Positions 1 to 6,568 of a DNA stretch of 10,721 nucleotides are shown piece by piece; positions within the stretch are counted from its first letter, which is position 1, and each line of letters starts with the position of its first letter. The notes beneath the pieces are model-generated. The model was not told the origin of the DNA. It worked only from the letters and a program-made list of their open reading frames with translations, and did not search any database. Position numbers and translations under genes: made by a program. This DNA is from Reyranella sp. (GTDB lineage: Bacteria; Pseudomonadota; Alphaproteobacteria; Reyranellales; Reyranellaceae): NCBI GenBank assembly GCA_030679805.1, contig JAUXST010000028.1:1-10721 (forward strand), written 5' to 3'.

Positions 1-2320
1 CGTCGATGCCGAAGGCGGGCCCGTAGGCGATGCCGCCGCGAACGTTGGCGCCGGCGCTCCAATGCAGCTTGGTGCGGATCGCCGTGCGCGGCGCGAACAG
101 GCGGGCCGACTTGCTGCCCCCTGAATTTCCCTTGGCGGCGAGCCCGCGCAGCGCCGTTACATCGTCGAGGATCCAGAACGAGCGGCCGTGCGTGGCCGCC
201 ACGAGGTCGGTGTCCTTGAGCTTGAGATCGTAGACCGGCACGACCGGCAGGCCGCCGGCCATGCGCGTCCAGTGCTCGCCGTCGTCGAGGCTGAAGAAGA
301 TGCCCGTTTCCGTGCCGACGTAGAGCAGGCCCTTGGCGACCGGGTCGGCGCGGACGACGCGCGTGATTTCATTCGCCGGCAGGTCGCCCTTGATGGACTT
401 CCAGCTGCGGCCGCCGTCGGTGCTCCTGAACAGGTATGGCTTGTAGTCGGCGAGCTTGTAGCGCGTGGCGGCGACGTAGACGGTGTCGGCGTCGTGGGCC
501 GATACTTCGACGCAGCCGACATAGGCGAGTTCCGGCATGCCCTTGGGCGTCACGTTCTTCCATGCCGTGCCGTCGTCGCGGGTGACATGGACCAGCCCGT
601 CGTCGGTCGAGGCCCAGATCTCGCCGGCGCGGTGCGGCGATTCGACGACGCAGGCGCAGGTCGCGTGAATTTCGGCGCCAGCGCTTTCGCGGGTGATGTC
701 CCCGCCGGAAGCGCCTTGGCGCGCGAGGTCGTTGAGGCTGAGATCGGGCGAGATCTTCTGCCAGCTCATGCCTTCGTCGCGCGTGCGGAACACGCAGTTG
801 CCGCCGACGTAGAGCGTGCCGGCATCGTGGGCCGAAAACACGATGGGAAAGGTCCAGGCGAAGCGGTATTTGAGGTCCTTGGGCGCAATGCCGGTCGATT
901 CCTCGGGCCACACGTTCACGAGCTGGATCTGGCGCGTGCGATGGTCGTAGCGTTGCAACGCGCCGGCGCCGCCGGGGCTCGAACCGACGGCTCCGACATA
1001 GACGACGTTGTGGTCCTTCGGATTGACGGCGATGAAGCCGCTCTCGCCGGTGCCCGGATAACTGCAGTCGGCCAGCGTGATGACGCCCCATTCCGAGGCG
1101 CTGGGCACCGCGATCGAGGTGTTGTCCTGCTGCGTGCCGTAGACCCGGTAGGGATACTGGTTGTCGATGTCGAGGCGGTAGAACTGCGCCGTCTTCTGGT
1201 TATAGATGGTCGACCACGAGGCGCCGCCGTTGAAGGAGACGTTGGCGCCGCCGTCGTTGCCCTCGATCATGCGGCTGCAATCGTTGGGGTCGATCCACAG
1301 ATCGTGGTTGTCGCCGTGCCGCGTCGTGATCTCGCTGAAGCTGCTGCCGCCGTCGGTCGACTTCCACATCTGGAGATTGGTGACGTAGACGGTGTCGGCG
1401 TGGCCGGTGTCGGCGAAGACGTGGGTGTAGTACCAGGGCCGGTGCATCAGGTCGCGATTGGCCGAGACCATCGTCCAGCGCGCACCGTAGTCGTCGGAGC
1501 GGTAGAGGCCGGTCTTGTCGCCGGTCTTTTCGTCACTCTCCGCTTCGATCAAGGCCCAGACGCGGCCGGCGCGTACGGGCGATGCGGTCACGCCGATCTT
1601 GCCCAGCATGTCGTCGGGGAGGCCTGGGTTGCGCGAAATCTCCTGCCAGGTGTCGCCGCCGTCGGTGCTGCGGAAGAGGCCGCTGCCCGGGCCGCCACTC
1701 GATATGTTCCAGAAGTTGCGCCGTGCCTCCCACATCGAGGCGAACAGGATGCGCGGATTGGCGCGATCCATCGTGAGCTCGATCGCGCCGGCCACATCGC
1801 TGCGATAGAGGATCTTCTCCCAGCTCTTGCCGCCGTCCTTCGAACGGAACACGCCGCGTTCGGTGTTCGGGCCGAACACGTCGCCCAGCGCCGCGACATA
1901 GATGAGATCTGGGTTCTGCGGATGGATGCAGATGCGGCCGATGAACTTGCTGTTCTTCAAGCCGATGTGACTCCAGGATCGGCCGGCGTCGGTCGACTTG
2001 TACATGCCGTCGCCGTAGGACACATCGAGGCGGATCGCGGTCTCGCCGGTGCCGGCATAGATCACGTTGGAGTCGGACGGCGCCACGGCGATCGAGCCGA
2101 CCGCGGCACTGCCCATGTAGTCGTCCGACACGCAGCGCCAGAATACGCCGCCATCGACCGTCTTCCAGATGCCACCGGCGCAGGCGCCGAAATAGAACGT
2201 CATCCGGTCGACGGGATCGCCGGAGACGGCGACGACTCGACCGCCGCGTGACGGGCCGATGCAGCGCCATTTGAGCGCGTCGAAACGCGGCGAGACGGGC
2301 GTACTGGTCTTCTGTGCCAT
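1..2320 (-). CDS. Asp-box (BNR) beta-propeller protein, VPS10/sortilin-like, C-terminus beyond window
   Basis: The frame is open for 773 codons from ATG 2320 and runs off the left edge. About eleven Asp-box motifs of the form S/T-x-D-x-G-x-x-W are visible, for example KTVDGGVFW (53-61), KSTDAGRSW (108-116), RSTDGGDTW (217-225), FRTRDEGMSW (511-520), FRSTDGGRSW (631-640) and FSLDDGEHW (676-684). They mark repeated propeller blades, probably two propellers. ATHGRSFWILDD (709-720) is the conserved segment that closes the propeller region in the roughly 1000-residue bacterial proteins usually named 'glycosyl hydrolase' or 'WD40/YVTN/BNR-like'. No catalytic activity can be assigned; the glycosidase name is a family label only. 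The N-terminus begins directly with the family's IGPSRGGRV segment, without a signal peptide, although many relatives are exported. The bases before the ATG are C-rich and show no Shine-Dalgarno, so the start rests on family alignment. It may be the last gene of the upstream operon, 85 bases after it. Confidence 0.88.
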   Translation of the reverse strand, partial: MAQKTSTPVSPRFDALKWRCIGPSRGGRVVAVSGDPVDRMTFYFGACAGGIWKTVDGGVFWRCVSDDYMGSAAVGSIAVAPSDSNVIYAGTGETAIRLDVSYGDGMYKSTDAGRSWSHIGLKNSKFIGRICIHPQNPDLIYVAALGDVFGPNTERGVFRSKDGGKSWEKILYRSDVAGAIELTMDRANPRILFASMWEARRNFWNISSGGPGSGLFRSTDGGDTWQEISRNPGLPDDMLGKIGVTASPVRAGRVWALIEAESDEKTGDKTGLYRSDDYGARWTMVSANRDLMHRPWYYTHVFADTGHADTVYVTNLQMWKSTDGGSSFSEITTRHGDNHDLWIDPNDCSRMIEGNDGGANVSFNGGASWSTIYNQKTAQFYRLDIDNQYPYRVYGTQQDNTSIAVPSASEWGVITLADCSYPGTGESGFIAVNPKDHNVVYVGAVGSSPGGAGALQRYDHRTRQIQLVNVWPEESTGIAPKDLKYRFAWTFPIVFSAHDAGTLYVGGNCVFRTRDEGMSWQKISPDLSLNDLARQGASGGDITRESAGAEIHATCACVVESPHRAGEIWASTDDGLVHVTRDDGTAWKNVTPKGMPELAYVGCVEVSAHDADTVYVAATRYKLADYKPYLFRSTDGGRSWKSIKGDLPANEITRVVRADPVAKGLLYVGTETGIFFSLDDGEHWTRMAGGLPVVPVYDLKLKDTDLVAATHGRSFWILDDVTALRGLAAKGNSGGSKSARLFAPRTAIRTKLHWSAGANVRGGIAYGPAFGID

Positions 2321-2405
2321 GGGGAGGGAGTGCCGATCTGTAATTGTGGAGCGCAGGAGTAACGGTAGGGCAGATGCGCGGGACAACGCAACCCGAGTCG
2401 TCCGC

Positions 2406-3359
2406 TTAGATCCTGTCGATGACAGCGGTTCTGAAGCGGCGCATTTCCGCGATCATGGCCGCGGCGTCTGGGCGGCCGAAATCGATGTCGATCGCCGTGA
2501 CGCCCATGTCCCGCAAGGCGCGGAAATCGCCGATGATGTCGGCCTCGCTACCGGAGAACAGGCGGCGCTCGCCATTGGAGGCGACGGGCGGCACCGCTGC
2601 GCCATAGCGTTTGACGCGATAGGCGACGCCGACGGCGCCGGGGTCGCGCCCGGCCTCGGCCGTGGCCTTGCGCAGGCGGGAGATGCCGGCATCGAGGCGC
2701 GGCAGCGTATCGAGCAGATGCTTGTTGTTGCTGCCGATAGGATACCAGGCATCGCCGATGCGGGCGGCGCGGCGTAAGGCGGGACCGGCCTCGCCACCGA
2801 CCCAGATCGGCGGGTGCGGCCGCTGCACTGGCTTGGGCTCGAGCACGATGCCGTCGAACTTGGTGTAGCGGCCGTCGAAGCGCGGCGCTGCCTCGGTCCA
2901 CAGCACGCGGAACGCGTCGATGTATTCGTCGGTCACCGCGCCGCGATCGGCGAACGGTGTCGTGACGACGGCATCGAACTCGGTCTTGAGCCAGCCGGCG
3001 CCGATGCCCACGACCAGCCGCCCGCCGGACAGGACGTCGAGAGTGGCCAGCATCTTGGCAGCCAGCACGGCGGGGCGGTGCGGCACCACCAGGACTGCCG
3101 CCACCAGGCGAATGCGCGTCGTCTTGGCCGCGACATAAGCCATGCCGATCAACTGCTCGTGGCGCGCGGTCGGCGCATCCTCGTAGAATTCGCCGCTCTC
3201 GGAGTAGGGATAGCCCGGGACCTTCGTGTCGGGCAGCACGACATGATCGGTCATGGTGAGATAGTCGAAGCCCATCGCCTCGCCCTGCTGGGCGATCTCC
3301 GTCATGTCGGCGACGGCGGCGAGCGGGCCGGAGTTCGGCAGGTTGAAACCGATCTGCAT
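2406..3359 (-). CDS. LLM-class (luciferase-like) flavin-dependent oxidoreductase, TIGR03619/F420-type
   Basis: A 317-residue TIM-barrel oxidoreductase of the luciferase-like monooxygenase superfamily. The N-terminus MQIGFNLPNSGPLA forms the first barrel strand. GFDYLTMTDHVVLP (30-43) and YPYSESGEF (50-58) match the pattern of the family annotated as F420-dependent TIGR03619. SGGRLVVGIGAGW (111-123) and PHPPIWVGG (181-189) are typical LLM signatures near the flavin phosphate site. Such enzymes use reduced FMN or F420 to oxidise or reduce small organics. Whether this one uses F420 or FMN cannot be read from sequence. ATG 3359 is chosen because it begins the conserved strand; the frame continues 33 codons upstream but only inside the preceding gene. 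It starts 8 bases after that gene's stop, with a weak GGA four bases upstream, so translation probably depends on coupling. The substrate is unknown. Confidence 0.9.
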   Translation of the reverse strand: MQIGFNLPNSGPLAAVADMTEIAQQGEAMGFDYLTMTDHVVLPDTKVPGYPYSESGEFYEDAPTARHEQLIGMAYVAAKTTRIRLVAAVLVVPHRPAVLAAKMLATLDVLSGGRLVVGIGAGWLKTEFDAVVTTPFADRGAVTDEYIDAFRVLWTEAAPRFDGRYTKFDGIVLEPKPVQRPHPPIWVGGEAGPALRRAARIGDAWYPIGSNNKHLLDTLPRLDAGISRLRKATAEAGRDPGAVGVAYRVKRYGAAVPPVASNGERRLFSGSEADIIGDFRALRDMGVTAIDIDFGRPDAAAMIAEMRRFRTAVIDRI

Positions 3360-3367
3360 GGTCCGGC

Positions 3368-3718
3368 TCAGATCATCTTGCGGACGATGTGCCGGCGGTT
3401 CGAGGTGAACGGACGTACTTCGCTGGGCCAGCGCCCCTTTTCGGCGGCTGCCGCCCATTCCTTACTCAGCAGCACATCGGGGCTGTCGAGTTCGTAGAGC
3501 GCCACATAGTTGGGCTCGCTGCCGCCATCGAGCAGCTTGCGCTCGCCGGCGAGGTTGAAGGCGGCGGGCTCGGTCTTCCAGCGGGTGACAGCGCGGACGC
3601 CCGGCACCTTCAGCAGCAGGGGCACGTGCTCGGTGTCGTAGACCTCGTTGAACAGCGCTTCCTTTTCCTTCGTCACATCCATGCTGACGATGAACAGGTA
3701 TTTGGTGGCGATCGTCAT
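3368..3718 (-). CDS. Small EthD/Dabb-like ferredoxin-fold protein
   Basis: A 116-residue protein starting at ATG 3718. The first strand (KYLFIVSMDV, 6-15) is followed by a helix with the segment EVYDTEHVPLLLKVPGV (25-41). The order of strand, helix with an acidic-histidine 'YDTEHVPLL', then 'PGV' plus a strand is the hallmark of EthD-like and other dimeric alpha-beta barrel proteins. A second half repeats the layout with YVALYELDSPDVL (71-83), and the C-terminus is basic. Members act as small catabolic accessory proteins, isomerases or cofactor-free oxygenases; none of these roles is proven here. A GAGGGA lies upstream of the ATG. The gene sits between the TauD-type dioxygenase (26 bases upstream) and the LLM oxidoreductase (8 bases downstream), so it is very likely cotranscribed and acts on the same pathway. 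The fold is fairly sure, the function is not. Confidence 0.8.
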   Translation of the reverse strand: MTIATKYLFIVSMDVTKEKEALFNEVYDTEHVPLLLKVPGVRAVTRWKTEPAAFNLAGERKLLDGGSEPNYVALYELDSPDVLLSKEWAAAAEKGRWPSEVRPFTSNRRHIVRKMI

Positions 3719-3744
3719 ATCCCAATCCCTCGATGTCGCGTTGG

Positions 3745-4635
3745 TTATGCGGCCTGCGCCGCCTGTTCGACCGTCGGGCCGTCGCCGGCCAGCGTGGTCC
3801 GGCGCATGTCGCGCGGTTCGTGGGCCGGGAAGGGCCGGGCGCGATGCATGGTCTGGCGGTTGTCCCACATCACCAGGTCGTCGACCCGCCATTTGTGGGT
3901 GTAGACGAACTCGCGCTGGGTGGCGTGCTCGATCAGGTCGCGCAGATAGCCGCGCGCCTCGGGCATCGGCCAGCCGACGATGCCGCCGGCATGGGACGAG
4001 AGGTAAAGCGACTTGGCGCCAGTCACCGGATGGGTGCGCACCATGCACTGACGGACCGGCCTGAAGCGCTCGCGCTCCTCGTCGGTGAAGTCGTAGAAGC
4101 CGATGATCTGGCGCGAGAACATCTGGCTGTGTTCGCAGACCATGTCGGCGACCTCGGTCTTGGTCTCGTCGTCCAGCGCATCGTAGGCCGCTCGCATGTC
4201 GGCGAACTGCGTGTTGCCGCCCTTCGACGGGATGCTGACGGCGTGCAGCAGCGAATATTTCGCCGGGACGACCTTGAACGAACTGTCGGAGTGCCACAGG
4301 CGGTTGCCGATGGCGAACAGCCGGCGGCGGTCGTCGCGAGGGAAGGGCGTGTTGTTCTTGTCGAGGTTGGAGACGTCGGCGAAGGTCGTGGGCAGGCGGG
4401 CCTCGTTTGCCGCGCGCAGGCTGGTGCCGATGGCGTGCTCGATCTCGCCCAGGCTCTGCGTGAAGGCGAGCTGCTGGGCGTCATCGATCTTCTGGTCGCG
4501 GAACACCAGCACGGCGTATTTATCCATGCCGGCATGGATCGTGGCCACCTCGTCCGTAGTCAGCGGCTTGCGCATGTCGATGCCGGACACTTCGCCCGCA
4601 AAGCAGGGTCCAACTTGGCGGATGGTGATCGTCAT
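3745..4635 (-). CDS. TauD/TfdA-family Fe(II)/2-oxoglutarate-dependent dioxygenase
   Basis: A 296-residue cytoplasmic dioxygenase, close to the usual family length. The iron-binding triad is visible: H115-x-D117 in LWHSDSSF and the distal H264 in QTMHRARPF. Using TauD spacing, T142 (GGNTQF) and R279 (RDMRRTT) fall at the positions that bind 2-oxoglutarate. The N-terminus GEVSGIDMRKPLT (14-26) also fits TauD, TfdA and alkylsulfatase-type members. The family couples decarboxylation of 2-oxoglutarate to hydroxylation of a substrate, often splitting off sulfite, sulfate or an aryloxy group. The substrate here is not deducible, so no symbol is given. ATG 4635 is chosen because a strong GAGGAGGAGCT Shine-Dalgarno precedes it and the conserved fold begins there; 58 more open codons upstream lie in the NIPSNAP gene and do not resemble the family. 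It begins 10 bases after the NIPSNAP stop. Confidence 0.93.
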   Translation of the reverse strand: MTITIRQVGPCFAGEVSGIDMRKPLTTDEVATIHAGMDKYAVLVFRDQKIDDAQQLAFTQSLGEIEHAIGTSLRAANEARLPTTFADVSNLDKNNTPFPRDDRRRLFAIGNRLWHSDSSFKVVPAKYSLLHAVSIPSKGGNTQFADMRAAYDALDDETKTEVADMVCEHSQMFSRQIIGFYDFTDEERERFRPVRQCMVRTHPVTGAKSLYLSSHAGGIVGWPMPEARGYLRDLIEHATQREFVYTHKWRVDDLVMWDNRQTMHRARPFPAHEPRDMRRTTLAGDGPTVEQAAQAA

Positions 4636-4645
4636 GAGCTCCTCC

Positions 4646-5275
4646 TCATCGACAGGGCGAGCATTGCGCCGGCAGGGCGAACACCGCTTCCTGCTTGTGC
4701 AGGGTGACGCTCTCGTGGCGCGGGGGTGGCCAGATGCCGCCGCCACCCGGCGGCATGGCGATCGCGCGCAGCCGCTCGCGCTCACCCATGTTCTTGTAGG
4801 CCCAGACATGGACCCATTGGTTGAGCGGACCGAGGTCGGTGTGGCCCGCGAAAATCAGGGGCGAAATCTCGTTGCGCGCCTTGATGCGCGGCGTCCACGC
4901 TTCGATCACCCTGGGAATGCCGCCCGGATTGTAGGTATAGGTGCGGAACTCGTAGAGCGGTCCGTGGTCGCCCGGCTGGAAATTCGGCGAGAACGGCGCC
5001 GGATGGAGAATCTTGCTCTCCATGTCGACGATGAATTCCTGGACCTTGACAGGCCAGACCTTGGTCTCGATCGCCTCGGCGCGGATGCGGTCGCGCTCAT
5101 TCAGGTCCTTGTAGGGCCAGATATGGATGATCTGGTTGAGCGTGCCGACCTCGGTGCGCCACAGCCCGGCCAGCGGCGAGAGCCTGGCCCGTGCCGGCAA
5201 GCCGGCGCCGAAGCGCTCCTCGAACGTGGCGGCGGTGCCGGGCTTCAGCAGGTAGGTGCGCATCTCGAAGATCAT
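4646..5275 (-). CDS. Two-domain NIPSNAP family protein
   Basis: A 209-residue protein made of two tandem NIPSNAP-type alpha-beta units. Unit one runs about residues 3-90 and has EMRTYLLKPG (4-13), then GTLNQIIHIWPYKDLNERDRIR (44-65 region). Unit two runs about 107-200 and repeats this as EFRTYTYNPG (109-118), then GPLNQWVHVWAYKNMGERERLR (149-170 region). The repeated blocks are clearly homologous, so an internal duplication gives a pseudo-dimer of the barrel fold. Bacterial NIPSNAP proteins often lie beside oxygenase and catabolic genes, but their biochemical role is poorly known. The C-terminal tail (from about 176) is rich in proline and glycine, then ends CSPCR. ATG 5275 has an AGGA five bases upstream and lies 11 bases after the LuxA-like gene, so it belongs to the same operon. 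Confidence 0.92.
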   Translation of the reverse strand: MIFEMRTYLLKPGTAATFEERFGAGLPARARLSPLAGLWRTEVGTLNQIIHIWPYKDLNERDRIRAEAIETKVWPVKVQEFIVDMESKILHPAPFSPNFQPGDHGPLYEFRTYTYNPGGIPRVIEAWTPRIKARNEISPLIFAGHTDLGPLNQWVHVWAYKNMGERERLRAIAMPPGGGGIWPPPRHESVTLHKQEAVFALPAQCSPCR

Positions 5276-5286
5276 CGTCCTGCCCC

Positions 5287-6474
5287 TCAGTCGGCGGCCC
5301 GTGCCGTGGCGGGTGATGTCTTGAACGCCGGCATCACTTCCTTGGCGAAGCGGTCGAGCTGCTCCAGCGCCACGGCGAGCGGCGTGCCCAGCGGCATACC
5401 GCAGCTGATGCGCTCGAGGCCCGGGTAGCGTTTCTCCTGCGCTTTCAGCTGCTCGATGATGTCGGCTGGCGTGCCGGCGAGGAACCCGCCGGCCTTCACC
5501 GCATCCTCGATCCGGGGCAGCTTGGTGGTGGCCGCAAGCCTGGGATCGCGCATCGCCGCGATCTGCTCGTCGGAGAGCGCACGCACCAGGCGCAGCTCAC
5601 CGAACATCTTCATGTTCTCTTCGTAGTATTTTCCGGCCGCCTTCATGGCGGCCTCGCGGCTCTCGCCGATGAAGTACTGGAAGCCCAGCGACAGGCGCTC
5701 GCCCAACTCGAGCTTGATGCCGCGGCGCGCGTAGGCCGCCTGGAAGGCGACCATGTGCTTGTCCACAGCGCCGCCTTCGGCCGAGCCGCCGCCGATCACG
5801 CCCGAGATGCCGTGCTTGGCCATGAAGTCGAAGGCGCGGTCGGAGCCGCTCTGGATCGGCTGCCAGCATTCCACCGGCCGGCGCAGCGGGCGCGGCACCA
5901 GCGTGATGTCCTTCAGCGTGTAGCCGCGATAGGGCACCTCCGGCGGGATCGTGTAGTAGGTGCCCTTGTGCGAGAATTTCTCCTCGTTGAAAGCCTTGAA
6001 GATGACGTCGCAGCCTTCCTCGAACATTTCGCGGTTCGCCGCCTGGTCGGTGAGCGGGGCGCCGAAGCTCTCAACCTCACGCGTGTGATAGCCGCGTGCC
6101 ACACCGAAGGTGATGCGACCGCCGCTCAGCACGTCGGCCATCGCATAGTCCTCGGCCAGGCGCAGCGGATGCCACATCGGCACGACGTTGAAGCCGCAGC
6201 CGATCCGGAGGTTCTTCGTCTGGCCCGTGAGATGCAGCGCCATCATCAGGAGGTTCGGGATGCACTCGGTGCCCTCGGGCTGGAAGTGATGCTCGGCCAT
6301 CCAGAAGGTGTTGTAGCCCAATCCGTCCATCTGCTTGGCGTAGGCCACAGCCTTGTGCAGGACGCTCGCCAGCTCCTCGTTGGAATAGCGGCGATCGTTG
6401 ATCGGCGTGCCGCCGTAGCCCGCATTCTCCAGGTCGACGGAGCCGACATAGGAGCTGTCGAATTTCGTGATCAT
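5287..6474 (-). CDS. LuxA-like LLM-class flavin-dependent monooxygenase
   Basis: A 395-residue luciferase-like monooxygenase. The conserved active-site segment GYNTFWMAEHHFQPEG (53-68) carries the EHHF motif of LuxA-like alkanal monooxygenases. RIGCGFNVVPMWHPLRLAED (91-110) and the following VLSGGRITFGVARGY are further family signatures. These enzymes use reduced FMN from a separate reductase, plus O2, to oxygenate aldehydes, ketones, sulfonates or other organics; the substrate here is unknown. The length is somewhat above the usual 330-380 because of a C-terminal helical extension ending in an Ala-rich tail. ATG 6474 is preferred because AGGAAGGG lies about eight bases upstream; an alternative in-frame ATG at 6525 adds 17 residues unlike the family. 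It is the second gene of the cluster, 94 bases after the GMC oxidoreductase. It is not closely similar to the other LLM gene at 2406-3359, so the two are not a recent duplication. Confidence 0.93.
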   Translation of the reverse strand: MITKFDSSYVGSVDLENAGYGGTPINDRRYSNEELASVLHKAVAYAKQMDGLGYNTFWMAEHHFQPEGTECIPNLLMMALHLTGQTKNLRIGCGFNVVPMWHPLRLAEDYAMADVLSGGRITFGVARGYHTREVESFGAPLTDQAANREMFEEGCDVIFKAFNEEKFSHKGTYYTIPPEVPYRGYTLKDITLVPRPLRRPVECWQPIQSGSDRAFDFMAKHGISGVIGGGSAEGGAVDKHMVAFQAAYARRGIKLELGERLSLGFQYFIGESREAAMKAAGKYYEENMKMFGELRLVRALSDEQIAAMRDPRLAATTKLPRIEDAVKAGGFLAGTPADIIEQLKAQEKRYPGLERISCGMPLGTPLAVALEQLDRFAKEVMPAFKTSPATARAAD

Positions 6475-6568
6475 GGGCGATCCCTTCCTCAGCCGGGGAG
6501 GCGATATCGGTGAATAGTTCCGCATTCGCGGGTAGAGCCGTCAAGGTTTTCGTCCCGCAGAGCGGGCT

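Noticed and set aside
188..2251. Plus-strand open frame of 687 codons opposite the BNR gene
   Set aside because: The product is a low-complexity run of Ala, Val, Arg, Gly and Asp without a fold. The minus strand encodes a clear Asp-box protein over the same bases; GC-rich codon bias keeps the opposite frame open.
3733..5428. Long plus-strand frames opposite the dioxygenase and NIPSNAP genes
   Set aside because: They lie across three recognisable minus-strand genes, have no family motifs or ribosome sites, and show the composition expected of antisense frames.
6554..6566. Short hairpin CCCGC-AGA-GCGGG just after the GMC stop codon
   Set aside because: The stem is only five bases and no T run follows in the direction of transcription, so it does not qualify as a terminator. 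The operon probably continues across this 94-base gap.
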